Shown: one piece after another, positions 49,413 through 57,886 of the stretch
How positions within the stretch are numbered: the first letter of the stretch is position 1
Layout: each line of letters opens with the position of its first letter
Origin: 2-02-FULL-66-22 sp964576535
GTDB taxonomy: Bacteria; Methylomirabilota; Methylomirabilia; Methylomirabilales; 2-02-FULL-66-22
NCBI GenBank assembly: GCA_964576535.1
Contig: CAZNWB010000006.1
Span: 1-64,000 of the forward strand
Direction: 5' to 3'
Length of the DNA stretch: 64,000 nt
Notes under the pieces: model-generated
The model's database searches: none
Told to the model about the DNA's origin: nothing
Seen by the model: the letters and a program-made list of their open reading frames with translations, nothing else
Translations under genes and position numbers: made by a program

Positions 49413-50491
49413 CATGCTAGCGGTCGTTTGATGGCCTTGAAGATCTTGTGGAGCAGCGCGACGTCGCCCTTGGCCTCCTCCGGCGTCGTGACGGGCGTCT
49501 TGCCCTTTTGCACGCACTCGGCGAAGTGGAGCAGCTCCTCTTTGAACGCCTCCTTCATGGAGGCGATGACCTGCTTCTCGAAGGGCTTCCCGTCCTCCAT
49601 CCCCTCGACGAAGACCGGCGTCGGCATGTTGCGGAAGAAGGGGGAGGGGAAGATCAGACGGACCCGACCCGCCTTGGCGTAGTAGGCCACCGTCTCCTCG
49701 TAATTGGCCAGGTCGGGCAGGTACTGGAGGCTGATGATGGCGCGGACGCCGGAGGCGTACCGCATGCAGGTCAGCATTCCCTCGCCGCCGGCCCAGACAT
49801 CGGTGAACAGAACCTCTGCGGGATCGCCCGACAGGGCGCGCAGGACGTTGATGTCGTGGACCAGGGTGGACAGGAGATTGTTGGCGAAGACCCGGCGCTC
49901 CAGGGGCGTGAAATCCCCGATCACCTCGCGGATCAGGGCGTCCTGCTCCGCCCGGAGCTGCTTCTGCGCCTTGGCCGGGACGTCGGGGAATCTTCTGACA
50001 TCGTGGTGGCCGATCTGGTTTCCCTCCGAAGGGTGCAGGATCGTGATGTGGATGGCCTGCAGATCCTTCATCTTCTGGATGAGCGGCAGGGCATAGCGGA
50101 AGCCGGGATCGTACCGCTTCATGTAGGTGACCATGCAGACCGTGCCGGCCTTCTTGTGGGCGGCCAGGATCTCGTCCGCCTCGCGCAGGGTGAAGCACAT
50201 CGGCTTCTCGGCAAAGACATGCTTTCCGGCCTTGAGGGCAGCCACAATGACCTGCCCGTGGGAGTCGGCGCTGAAGATCGCCACGGCATCCAGCGGCTCC
50301 TTGAGGAGGACGGGGTAGTCGGTGAACCGTTTGGTCACCCCGTAGTAGTCCCCAACGTACTTCAGGGTCCCGGGGGACACATCACACAGGGCGACGACCT
50401 CGAACAGATCGTGCAGCTCCTTCAGGTGGGGCAGGTGCATGATCTGAGCGATGCCCCCGCAGCCGATAACTCCGACTCGCATGCGACTCAT
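49412..50491 (-). CDS. Gfo/Idh/MocA family oxidoreductase
   Basis: 359 residues. Rossmann motif GVIGCGGIAQ at ~7-16, catalytic Lys in FAEKPMCF, then substrate domain (VTYMKRYDPGF, LVHDINVLRAL). Only distantly like the second family member in the same operon, so the two probably catalyse successive or different oxidations. GGAGTGAG precedes the ATG; the stop overlaps the phosphatase start. Confidence 0.92.
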   Translation of the reverse strand: MSRMRVGVIGCGGIAQIMHLPHLKELHDLFEVVALCDVSPGTLKYVGDYYGVTKRFTDYPVLLKEPLDAVAIFSADSHGQVIVAALKAGKHVFAEKPMCFTLREADEILAAHKKAGTVCMVTYMKRYDPGFRYALPLIQKMKDLQAIHITILHPSEGNQIGHHDVRRFPDVPAKAQKQLRAEQDALIREVIGDFTPLERRVFANNLLSTLVHDINVLRALSGDPAEVLFTDVWAGGEGMLTCMRYASGVRAIISLQYLPDLANYEETVAYYAKAGRVRLIFPSPFFRNMPTPVFVEGMEDGKPFEKQVIASMKEAFKEELLHFAECVQKGKTPVTTPEEAKGDVALLHKIFKAIKRPLA

Positions 50492-50503
50492 GACTCACTC
50501 CTT

Positions 50504-50576
50504 GTGCTGCAGTGCTGCTGTTGGGGCAGGTCAGTACGGCAGCACCGCAGCATCCGCCAGAGGCGGACACTGCAGA
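50504..50576. repeat. GCTGCAGT-word array with TCCGCCAGAGGCGGA palindrome
   Basis: Gap between the fused permease and the dehydrogenase gene. GCTGCAGT/AGCACCGCAGC words flank TCCGCCAGAGGCGGAC (about 50554-50569). The same palindromic core in opposite orientation occurs in the array at 55040-55110, so the two bracket the permease and two binding-protein genes. Confidence 0.75.
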
Positions 50577-50583
50577 ACGCCTG

Positions 50584-52776
50584 TTATGAGTTCGCTGCAG
50601 CCTCCACCTGCATTAGGCGGCGGCGGCCCAGCCAATGGGCCGGAAGGATGCAGGCCGCCAGGACCAGGATGAGCAGCGTGGACAGGGCGGCCCCACGGCC
50701 GATGGTGCCGTACTCTGCCCACGAGAGGATGAGGACCGTCACCAGGTCGTGGCCCGGCGACACCAGGAAGATGACCTGGCTCACGGCCGTCATGGCCCGG
50801 ACAAAGCTGTAGATCAGGCCGGTGAAGATGGCCGACCGGATCAAGGGGACCACCACGCGCCGCAGGGTGGTTGCCGTCCCCGCCTTCAGGGTAGCCGAGA
50901 CCTCTTCCAGGCTGGGGTCGAGTTGGGCGAGGGCGGCCACCCCGCTTCGAATGCCCACGGGCATCCCGCGAAAGATGAATGCCAGGACGATGATGGCTGC
51001 CGTCCCCGTGAGATGCAGCGCCCCGGTGTTGAAGGCCAGGATGTAACCGATCCCCATCACGGTGCCGGGGATCGCGTACGACAGCATGGCCGAGAACTCC
51101 AAGGCGGTCCGCCCGACGAACCGGTGCCGAATGGTGAGATAGGCGATGAGAAACCCCAGGCCGGCCGAGGGGAACGCTGCCAGGGCCGACAGGCGCATGG
51201 TGTCCAGGAGCACGGGAACGCCATGACTCATGAGGTCCCGGTAATTCTGCAGGGTAAAGGTATGGTCAATACCCCAGAGCTTCACGAAACTGCCGAAGAA
51301 GATGGAGCCGTACAAAAGGGCTGCCACGGCCGCAAAAACCAGGAACACCCCGGTCAGAAGGAGGTCCGGTCCTAGTGACAAGGGAGTGGGACGTCCCCCC
51401 GACGGCTTCCCGGTCACAGTAACGTACGAGCGGCGGCCCAGCCAGTACCGCTGAAGGAAGAAAATGGTGAGGGTGATGGCCAGAAGGACCAGGCCGTAGG
51501 TGGCCGCCTCTTGCTGATCGAAGCGGCCCTCGATGGCATAGAAGATCTCGGTCGGCAGGAAGGGGGCGCCGCCCCCCAAGAGGAGAGGATTCCCGAAATC
51601 GGCCAGACTCTCAATCATCACCAGGAGCAGGGCATTGGCCAACCCGGGTCGCATCAGTGGCCAGAGGATCGTCCGGAAGAGAGTCCAGCGATTCGCCCGC
51701 AGGGTCTGGGCCGCCTCCTCCAGCGAGACGTCCATGGCGTGGATCACGCCCACCAGGACTAGGTAGGCTATGGGGGTGAAGGCCAGGACCTGTGCCACGC
51801 CCACGCCCAGGGGACCGAAGAAGGCGTTGGTCGAAAGCCCCAGGAGGGTGTGGGTGATGAACCCGCGCCGCCCGAACATATAGATCATGGCGAGGCCGAG
51901 CACGAAGGCCGGGGTGATGATGGGCAGGATGGACAGCGGGCCCAGGAGATGTCGAGTCCACAGCCGGCTTCGCGATTCCAGCAGGGCGAAGGCGAAGCCC
52001 AGGCTGGTGGAGATCAGGCCCACGATAACGGCCAGGAACAGGCTGTTCCTGAGCGCCCCCATGCCAAGGGCCAGCATGGTCAGGACCCCCGCCCCGATCC
52101 CGACGCCCGCTCCCCAAAGCAGGCTGGCGCGGGTCCGCCGCGTGACTCCCCAGCCGGTGAGGGCTGCGATGGGCCCAGTAGCCACGCCAACCCCAATCCC
52201 CCACCTGATCGGATCCACGGGCAATTCCGGGTGGCGCAGGAGGAGAAAGATCGGCGACCGCAGGTACCGCAGGAGACCCGAGGTGGTGAGGCTCCCCTGG
52301 ATCACAACACTCGCCTGTAGCATGGTGAAAAGTGGAAACAGGATGAAGATGATCACCAGGCCGGCCGCCCACAGGATGCCTGCCCCGACGAAGGCACTTC
52401 CCCGGAGATATCCCGCCTGGGCCAGCCCGATCCCGGCTAGGGTGAGCAGGCCGAACAGGCTGATCATGGCTCCCAGACCGAAGGCGCGGCCCGTCGTGAA
52501 CAACTGAATGAGCCCGGCCAGGAACCCCAGGCCGGACAGGGTGAGGAGCAGACGACCCGCCCGCTGGCTGCCGCCGCCGCCAAGCGCCAGGAAAATGGCA
52601 AGGCACGCGGCGACGCCCACCAAAGCCAGGGACCAGTGGCTCGGCACCTGGCCCAGGGCGGTCCGGGACCACGAGAGGGACAGGAACGCCTTCCCGACCC
52701 GCTCCCACGGCAGGAGGGTGAATCCTCCCAGCGCCAGGAGACTCCAGACGATGGTCTCGCGCCGATACGCGCTCAT
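50584..52776 (-). CDS. Fused (two-domain) ABC importer permease
   Basis: 730 residues with two consecutive binding-protein-dependent permease domains, the FbpB/AfuB layout. N-terminal extra helices (~1-180), first permease domain (~240-450) with EAA loop LEEAAQTLRANRWTLFRTILWPL, second (~500-720) with LEEVSATLKAGTATTLRRVVVPL. Such fused permeases serve Fe3+ or hexose-phosphate importers. Preceded by two near-identical binding proteins; no ATPase gene adjoins, so it must borrow one, perhaps that at 62.7 kb. Confidence 0.92.
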   Translation of the reverse strand: MSAYRRETIVWSLLALGGFTLLPWERVGKAFLSLSWSRTALGQVPSHWSLALVGVAACLAIFLALGGGGSQRAGRLLLTLSGLGFLAGLIQLFTTGRAFGLGAMISLFGLLTLAGIGLAQAGYLRGSAFVGAGILWAAGLVIIFILFPLFTMLQASVVIQGSLTTSGLLRYLRSPIFLLLRHPELPVDPIRWGIGVGVATGPIAALTGWGVTRRTRASLLWGAGVGIGAGVLTMLALGMGALRNSLFLAVIVGLISTSLGFAFALLESRSRLWTRHLLGPLSILPIITPAFVLGLAMIYMFGRRGFITHTLLGLSTNAFFGPLGVGVAQVLAFTPIAYLVLVGVIHAMDVSLEEAAQTLRANRWTLFRTILWPLMRPGLANALLLVMIESLADFGNPLLLGGGAPFLPTEIFYAIEGRFDQQEAATYGLVLLAITLTIFFLQRYWLGRRSYVTVTGKPSGGRPTPLSLGPDLLLTGVFLVFAAVAALLYGSIFFGSFVKLWGIDHTFTLQNYRDLMSHGVPVLLDTMRLSALAAFPSAGLGFLIAYLTIRHRFVGRTALEFSAMLSYAIPGTVMGIGYILAFNTGALHLTGTAAIIVLAFIFRGMPVGIRSGVAALAQLDPSLEEVSATLKAGTATTLRRVVVPLIRSAIFTGLIYSFVRAMTAVSQVIFLVSPGHDLVTVLILSWAEYGTIGRGAALSTLLILVLAACILPAHWLGRRRLMQVEAAANS

Positions 52777-52785
52777 CCCACTCCG

Positions 52786-52936
52786 GGTCGAAAGGTCGAG
52801 TGGTCACCTCGTCGATTGGCCCAGCAGGGATGGGTGTTTCTCACGCTCCGTTGAGAACGGCCACTCGCCGGTCCTTCCCGGGCCTCGACTGCCAGGCCTT
52901 CGACTACTCGACCAATTGACTATTCGACTCCTCGAC
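52786..52936. repeat. Short-word array (TCGAC/GTCGA words)
   Basis: Gap between the permease and the first binding-protein gene. Left arm 52786-52819 has GGTCGA/GTCGA words, right arm 52883-52936 has CTCGAC/TTCGAC/ACTCGACC words about six times. Facing arms as in the other arrays. Confidence 0.75.
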
Positions 52937-52945
52937 GGTTTTTCG

Positions 52946-53965
52946 TCATTTCGGCAGGGGGAAGACCTGCTCCGTCCATCGCTTGATCAGCCCGTCCCGG
53001 ACGGCGGGCGTGCCGTACTTGCCGAAGTCGTAGGCGATGACCTTGGCGTCCTCGAACCGGGGGACATCGGGATCAATAACCGATTTCGAGTTGGACGGGA
53101 TGCTGACCTCGCCGTTCTGGGGGCCGAGCTTCTGGTTCTCCGGCTCCAGGGCCCAGTCAATGAGCTTCAACCCGTTCGCCCGATTGGGGCCGCCCTTCAC
53201 CAGGTTGAGCCCTCCGATCTCGTAGCCGGTGCCGTCTCTCGGTCCCACGAAACGGATCGGGAAGCCCTTCCGCGCCCGCTCAACGACGTCGTTGGCGAAG
53301 GAGACGCCGACGGCCACCTCGCCGCGGCCCGCCAGGAGGCTCGGGTCGCCACCGCTCCGGGTGTACTGGCCGATATTTCTATGGATGGCCTTGATCAATT
53401 CAAAGCCCTGGTCCTCGCCGTAGATCTGGACGATGGTGGTCATCATCACGTAGCCGGTACCCGAGGTGTTGGGGTTGGGCATGGCGATGAGGCCCTTGTA
53501 CTTCGGGTCCCCCAGCTCCTTCCAGGTCTCCGGGACGGGCAGGTTCTTCTCTTTCAAGATCTTCTCGTTGACGCCGAAGCCGTGCAGGCCGGTGTAGAGC
53601 GGGATATAATGCCCATCCACCGCCTTGGTGAGCTGTGGCCGCAGCTCGCCCCACGCCTTGGGTCGGAAGAACTCGGCCAGGCCCTCGGCCTCGGCCACCC
53701 ACTGGGAGTCCCCGCTTCCACCGAACCACACGTCAAAGGCAGGATTCGCCTTCTCGGCGCGGAGTCGGGCCAGGGCCGCCCCGGAGCTGAGCCGCACGAA
53801 CTCCGTCTGGATCCCGGTCTTGCTGAATTCGCGCTTCACCGCCTCGCACCAGGCCGGGTCGGGGCTGCACAGGATCGTCACCGTGTTCTCGCCCGCCAAG
53901 GCGGGCAGCGCAAACAGGACAGCCAGGGCGATCGCCAACAGAACCAGCCAACCTCTTCTTTTCAT
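52946..53965 (-). CDS. AfuA/FbpA-like binding protein (copy A)
   Basis: 339 residues from the ATG preceded by GGAGGGG. Signal peptide to about residue 24 (ALAGENT). Mature protein begins VTILCSPDPAWCEAVKREFSK, with two close Cys that may form a disulfide, then FDVWFGGSGD, NPNTSGTGYVMM and GPNRANGLKLIDWALEPENQK, typical of the Fe3+/hexose-phosphate group. Nearly identical to the adjacent gene: about 25 differences over ~315 residues by eye. Serves the fused permease downstream. Confidence 0.9.
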   Translation of the reverse strand: MKRRGWLVLLAIALAVLFALPALAGENTVTILCSPDPAWCEAVKREFSKTGIQTEFVRLSSGAALARLRAEKANPAFDVWFGGSGDSQWVAEAEGLAEFFRPKAWGELRPQLTKAVDGHYIPLYTGLHGFGVNEKILKEKNLPVPETWKELGDPKYKGLIAMPNPNTSGTGYVMMTTIVQIYGEDQGFELIKAIHRNIGQYTRSGGDPSLLAGRGEVAVGVSFANDVVERARKGFPIRFVGPRDGTGYEIGGLNLVKGGPNRANGLKLIDWALEPENQKLGPQNGEVSIPSNSKSVIDPDVPRFEDAKVIAYDFGKYGTPAVRDGLIKRWTEQVFPLPK

Positions 53966-53996
53966 CGTGACCCCTCCTTCATTCCACCAACTCACA

Positions 53997-55019
53997 TCAC
54001 TTGGGCAGGGGAAAAACTTGCTCGGTCCACCTCTTGATCAGGCCATCGCGGACGGCGGGCGTGCCGTATTTGCCGAAATCGTAGGAAATCACCTTGGCGT
54101 CTTCGAAGCGAGGCACGTCGGGATCAATGACCGATTTCGAGTGGGAGGGGATGCCGGGCTCACCGTTCTGGGGGCCCAGCTTCTGGTTTTCCGGCTCCAG
54201 GGCCCAGTCAATGAGCTTCAACCCGTTGGCCCGATTGGGGCCACCCTTCACCAGGCTGAGGCCCGCGATCTCGTAGCCGGTCCCGTCCTTGGGCGCCACG
54301 AAACGGATCGGGAAACCCTTCCGCACCCGCTCCACCACGTCATTCGCGAAGGAAACCCCGATGGCCACCTCGCCGCGGCCTGCCAGCAGGCTGGGGTCGC
54401 CGCCGCTCCGAGTGTACTGGCCGATGTTCTTGTGGACGGCCTTGATCAGCTCGAAGCCCGGGTCCTCGCCGTAGATCTGGACGATGGTGGTCATCATCAC
54501 GTAGCCGGTCCCCGACGTGTTCGGGTTGGGCATAGCGATGAGCCCCTTGTAGCGCGGGTCGCCCAGCTCCTTCCAGGTTTCCGGGATTGGCAGGTTCTTC
54601 TCCTTGAGGAGCTTCTCATTGACCCCAAACCCATGGAGCCCGGTGGTGAGGGGAATGTAGTGACCGTCCACCGCCTTGGTGAGCTGTGGCCGCAGCTCGC
54701 CCCATGCCTTGGGCCGGAAGAACTCGGTGAGCCCCTCGGCCTGCGCCACCCAGTGGGGATCACCCGTGCCGCCGAACCAGACGTCGAAGGCTGGGTTGGC
54801 CTTCTCTGCCCGCAGGCGAGTCAGGGCCGCGCCCGAGCTGAGGCGAACGAACTCCGTCTGGATCCCGGTCTTGCTGAATTCGCGCTTCACCGCCTCGCAC
54901 CAAGCTGGGTCGGGGCTGCACAGGATCGTCACCTGGTTCTCCCCAGCCCAGGCTGGCAAGGCACACAGGACCGCCAGAACCGTTCCCACCAACACCACCC
55001 ATGAAGCTCTCCGGGTCAT
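53997..55019 (-). CDS. AfuA/FbpA-like binding protein (copy B)
   Basis: 340 residues, signal peptide ending near PAWAGEN. Same architecture and motifs as copy A, 31 nt upstream of it, so a recent tandem duplication. Differences cluster at a few sites (for example SGDSQW/TGDPHW, PLYTG/PLTTG, NGEVSIPSN/NGEPGIPSH), some in regions that usually line the ligand cleft; the pair may recognise related ligands. GGGAGG precedes the ATG. Confidence 0.9.
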   Translation of the reverse strand: MTRRASWVVLVGTVLAVLCALPAWAGENQVTILCSPDPAWCEAVKREFSKTGIQTEFVRLSSGAALTRLRAEKANPAFDVWFGGTGDPHWVAQAEGLTEFFRPKAWGELRPQLTKAVDGHYIPLTTGLHGFGVNEKLLKEKNLPIPETWKELGDPRYKGLIAMPNPNTSGTGYVMMTTIVQIYGEDPGFELIKAVHKNIGQYTRSGGDPSLLAGRGEVAIGVSFANDVVERVRKGFPIRFVAPKDGTGYEIAGLSLVKGGPNRANGLKLIDWALEPENQKLGPQNGEPGIPSHSKSVIDPDVPRFEDAKVISYDFGKYGTPAVRDGLIKRWTEQVFPLPK

Positions 55020-55039
55020 GACGTGCCCTCCCTTTTCTC

Positions 55040-55110
55040 ATGTGTTGCAGTCCTGCAGTGGTGGAACAGCAGTCCGCCTCTGGCGGACAACACTTCCACA
55101 CCGCAGCACA
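55040..55110. repeat. CTGCAGTG-word array with GTCCGCCTCTGGCGGAC palindrome
   Basis: Gap between the binding-protein and aminotransferase genes. Contains GTCCGCCTCTGGCGGAC (about 55072-55088), the exact reverse complement of the core in 50504-50576, flanked by TTGCAGTCCTGCAGTG and CCGCAGCAC words. Confidence 0.75.
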
Positions 55111-55118
55111 GTTTCGAG

Positions 55119-56429
55119 TTAGCCAAGCACTTGGTCCAGATTCGCGAAGACCCGCTGGAAGGCCTCCACGTATGCGCGCATCAGCTCCAGGGATTGCGGG
55201 AACAGGGGATAGGAATGCGACCCGATCACCAGCGAGTCGGTGAGCAGCTTGATGGTCTCGGGGTACTCGGTCAGGTCGTACTTCACCTCTTCGCCCAGCG
55301 GGCATTTCCAGGGGCAGGACAGACCGTAGCCGGTCCGCTCCTGGAACAACGTCTGGCCCGGGACCGGGACCGTCTGCCACAAGCTGACCTCCACCCCCTC
55401 GGCCTTCAGGGCGGCGAGCAGCTTGAGCCGGAATTCCCTCGAGGGGATGTCCACGCCCGCAGCGCGGGGGTTCAACCGGATGCGATACTGGTAGTAGCTC
55501 GAGGTGCAGTCGGGGGGAACGTAGGGGTGGATGATCCCCGGGATCTTCCCCAGGTGCTCCGTGAGGAAGGCGGCATTCTGTCGCGTGTTGACCAGCCAGT
55601 CATCCAGGCGGCGCAGCTGGCTCCGGCAGAGCGCGGCGGTGAGTTCGGTGGTCCGGTACATCCACCCCATCATCAGGGAGTTGTATTCCCGGATCCCATC
55701 CAGGGGACGGCTCGGGTCGAAGGCCTTGTGGTCGCTCTCCTGGATGTCCTCTCCGAACATCCGGAACCGATTGGCGCGATCCCGGAGATCGGGACGGTTG
55801 GTCACGAACATTCCGCCCTCGCCCGCGGGCAGGTTCTTGCTGGCCTGGAAGGAGAAGCACCCCATGTCCCCGATCCCGCCGACCTTCTTGCCCTTGTAGA
55901 GCGACCCGTGGGCCTGGGCCGCGTCCTCGATCACCAGAAGGCCGTACTTGCTCGCGATGGCCTGGATGCGTTCCATGTCCGCAGGGACGCCGTGGATGTG
56001 GACCGGGATGATGGCCTTGGTGCGGGCGGTGATCCGTTCCTCGATCTTGGCCGGGTCGATGGTGAAGGTCCGCGGGTCGATGTCCACGAAGACGGGGACG
56101 GCGTTGTGCTGCAGGACCGCCAGGGCCGTCGCGAGGAACGTGAAGGCCGTGGTAATCACCTGATCCCCGGTGCCGATCCCGCCAGCCGCCACCGCGGTGT
56201 GCAGGGCGGCCGTCCCGCTGTTGGTGGCGAGGGCGTAGCGCACGCCGCAGTAGCGGGCCCACTCCTCCTCCAGGGCCTTCACCTGGGGGGCGTACGGACC
56301 GGAGACGATCCCGGAATCCAGGGCGGCCAGGACGGCCGCCTTGTCCTCGTCGCTGATCACAGGCCACCGGCGATGCAAGGTCTTGGGAACCACGGGGCTC
56401 CCCCCGCGAAGGGCAAGCCTCTCGCTCAT
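55119..56429 (-). CDS. DegT/DnrJ/EryC1/StrS aminotransferase family protein
   Basis: 436 residues, PLP-dependent sugar aminotransferase type. The cofactor Lys is in FSFQASKNLPAGEGG; the aspartate pairing with the pyridine N is in VIEDAAQAHG; ATNSGTAALHTA binds phosphate. Normally converts a keto-sugar to an amino sugar; some members are dehydratases or regulators. ATG overlaps the LacI stop (ATGA) with AAGGAG upstream, so the regulator and this enzyme are co-translated. Confidence 0.92.
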   Translation of the reverse strand: MSERLALRGGSPVVPKTLHRRWPVISDEDKAAVLAALDSGIVSGPYAPQVKALEEEWARYCGVRYALATNSGTAALHTAVAAGGIGTGDQVITTAFTFLATALAVLQHNAVPVFVDIDPRTFTIDPAKIEERITARTKAIIPVHIHGVPADMERIQAIASKYGLLVIEDAAQAHGSLYKGKKVGGIGDMGCFSFQASKNLPAGEGGMFVTNRPDLRDRANRFRMFGEDIQESDHKAFDPSRPLDGIREYNSLMMGWMYRTTELTAALCRSQLRRLDDWLVNTRQNAAFLTEHLGKIPGIIHPYVPPDCTSSYYQYRIRLNPRAAGVDIPSREFRLKLLAALKAEGVEVSLWQTVPVPGQTLFQERTGYGLSCPWKCPLGEEVKYDLTEYPETIKLLTDSLVIGSHSYPLFPQSLELMRAYVEAFQRVFANLDQVLG

Positions 56430-57625
56430 GGGTAACTCCTTCCCGTTCGGAGCGATCGCCGCGAGGTTCGGGCGCCACGACCACCGCCACCGGTGCCGCT
56501 CGCGGAACCGAATCCGGCACCGGAGCCGCTCCCGGCGCCGGCACCAAGCCTGGTGCCGACGCCGCCACCAGCAGCCAATCGGCTGCCGGCACCACATGAC
56601 GAGCGAATCAACAGTGTGTGGGACACCACGGTGGTGGAGAAGACGTGCTGCTCCGCCTGTTCCATCTGAGCGATGGCCCGGCGGACGGCTAGGCGCCCCA
56701 TCTCGTCCTTGGGGACGGCCACGGTAGTCAGGGGCGGGGTGGTGTGGGCCGCGTATTCAATGTCATCGTAGCCGACGAGGGCGAGGTCGTCGGGAACACG
56801 CAACCCCTGCTCGCGGATGGCCCGCATGGCCCCGATGGCCATGTCGTCGTTGGTGAAGATGGCGGTGGGGCGACCCGGGCCCTTGAGAAGGATCTCGGTG
56901 GCCGCGTGGCCACCCTCGGGTCGGAGCGGCGCTTCGACCACGAGGTCATCCTTGACGGGGATCCCGGCCTCGTGGAGGGCACGCCGGTAGCCGCTGGCCA
57001 GGGCCTGGGAGAAGGGGTGTCGGGCCGGACCGCGAATCAGGGCGATGCGGCGGTGCCCGAGCTTGATCAGGTGGCGGGTAGCCTCGTAGGCGCCCTGGGC
57101 GTCGTCACAGACCACGGCATCCGCGTCCCGGATCGGAGATCGCATGTCCACCAGGACGAGGGAAAAGCCGTTGGCGTGGAGCTGGCGCACCAGCCGAGGC
57201 GGCAGCTTGCCCACCAGGATCAGCCAGCGGGTCATCATCTCGCGGATCATCCGCGGGTATTCCGACGGGGGGGTGGCCTCGCCCATCCCGTACCCGAGCA
57301 AGAGGTGGCAGTCGAAGCGGCGCGCCTCGTCGGCGATGCCCTGGATGATCCCGGCGAAGTAGCTGTGAGAGGTCACGACCTCGGGGCTGAGGATGGTGCC
57401 GATAATGCGCTCGTCGCCCGCGCTCGGAGCGGTGCGGCTGGCCAGGCGCTGGGCGGCGGGGTTGGGGATGTACCCGAGTCGGCGGACGGCGGCCAGGACC
57501 CTGCGCCGGCTGGCCGGGCTGACGTCCGGGCGGCCGCGGACCACCCGGGAGACGGTCATGATTGACAGCCCGGTGTGCCGTGCGATGTGCTTCAGCGTGA
57601 CCGGAGCGCGCAGGGATCTCGGCAT
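56426..57625 (-). CDS. LacI-family regulator with repeat-derived C-terminal tail
   Basis: 399 residues. N-terminal HTH (VTLKHIARHTGLSIMTVSRVVRG) and hinge (NPAAQRLASR), then a periplasmic-binding-like effector domain (~72-340) with GYDDIEYAAHTTPPLTTV. LacI proteins usually end near residue 340-345; here ~54 further residues are Gly/Ser/Arg-rich (GAGSRLAAGGGVG.. and on) and encoded by a short-word array. It likely represses its own operon and the divergent one; two palindromes lie just upstream of its start. Confidence 0.9.
   Translation of the reverse strand: MPRSLRAPVTLKHIARHTGLSIMTVSRVVRGRPDVSPASRRRVLAAVRRLGYIPNPAAQRLASRTAPSAGDERIIGTILSPEVVTSHSYFAGIIQGIADEARRFDCHLLLGYGMGEATPPSEYPRMIREMMTRWLILVGKLPPRLVRQLHANGFSLVLVDMRSPIRDADAVVCDDAQGAYEATRHLIKLGHRRIALIRGPARHPFSQALASGYRRALHEAGIPVKDDLVVEAPLRPEGGHAATEILLKGPGRPTAIFTNDDMAIGAMRAIREQGLRVPDDLALVGYDDIEYAAHTTPPLTTVAVPKDEMGRLAVRRAIAQMEQAEQHVFSTTVVSHTLLIRSSCGAGSRLAAGGGVGTRLGAGAGSGSGAGFGSASGTGGGGRGARTSRRSLRTGRSYP
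56485..56594. repeat. GGTGCCGG-word array inside the LacI 3' end
   Basis: Words of the form CCGGCACC/GGTGCCG recur about five times between 56485 and 56594, some direct, some inverted. The stretch is translated as the Gly/Ser/Ala-rich tail of the regulator. Similar in kind to the intergenic arrays but located within a reading frame. Confidence 0.65.
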
Positions 57626-57643
57626 TGTTTGGGCCGGTGAGCT

Positions 57644-57670
57644 GTTAGCGTTAACGGTACGATTCGTACC
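57644..57670. promoter_or_regulatory. Two adjacent palindromes, likely LacI operators
   Basis: GTTAGCGTTAAC (57644-57655) is a pseudo-palindrome with a central CG, the hallmark of LacI/GalR sites. Directly beside it GGTACGATTCGTACC (57656-57670) is a perfect palindrome about a central base. Both lie 19-45 nt upstream of the LacI start, in the divergent gap to the mutarotase-like gene, so they could control both directions. Confidence 0.6.
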
Positions 57671-57886
57671 CCAAATCGGTCCCGGGCGTCAAGGGGATTT
57701 TCGGCACACTGGGCCGAGCGGCTCCAACCAGAGCGGCGACATACGGCGGAGACCATTTCCGCTGGACACGACTGTTCCCACCTGTGATTTCGTGTTGACT
57801 TTTGTTTGAGGCTGTGAGCCAATGGCCTGAGCACATCGGCCTGGCCGGCGAGGGGAGCAAGGCCGGCTTGGTTCCTGGAGGGGTGG

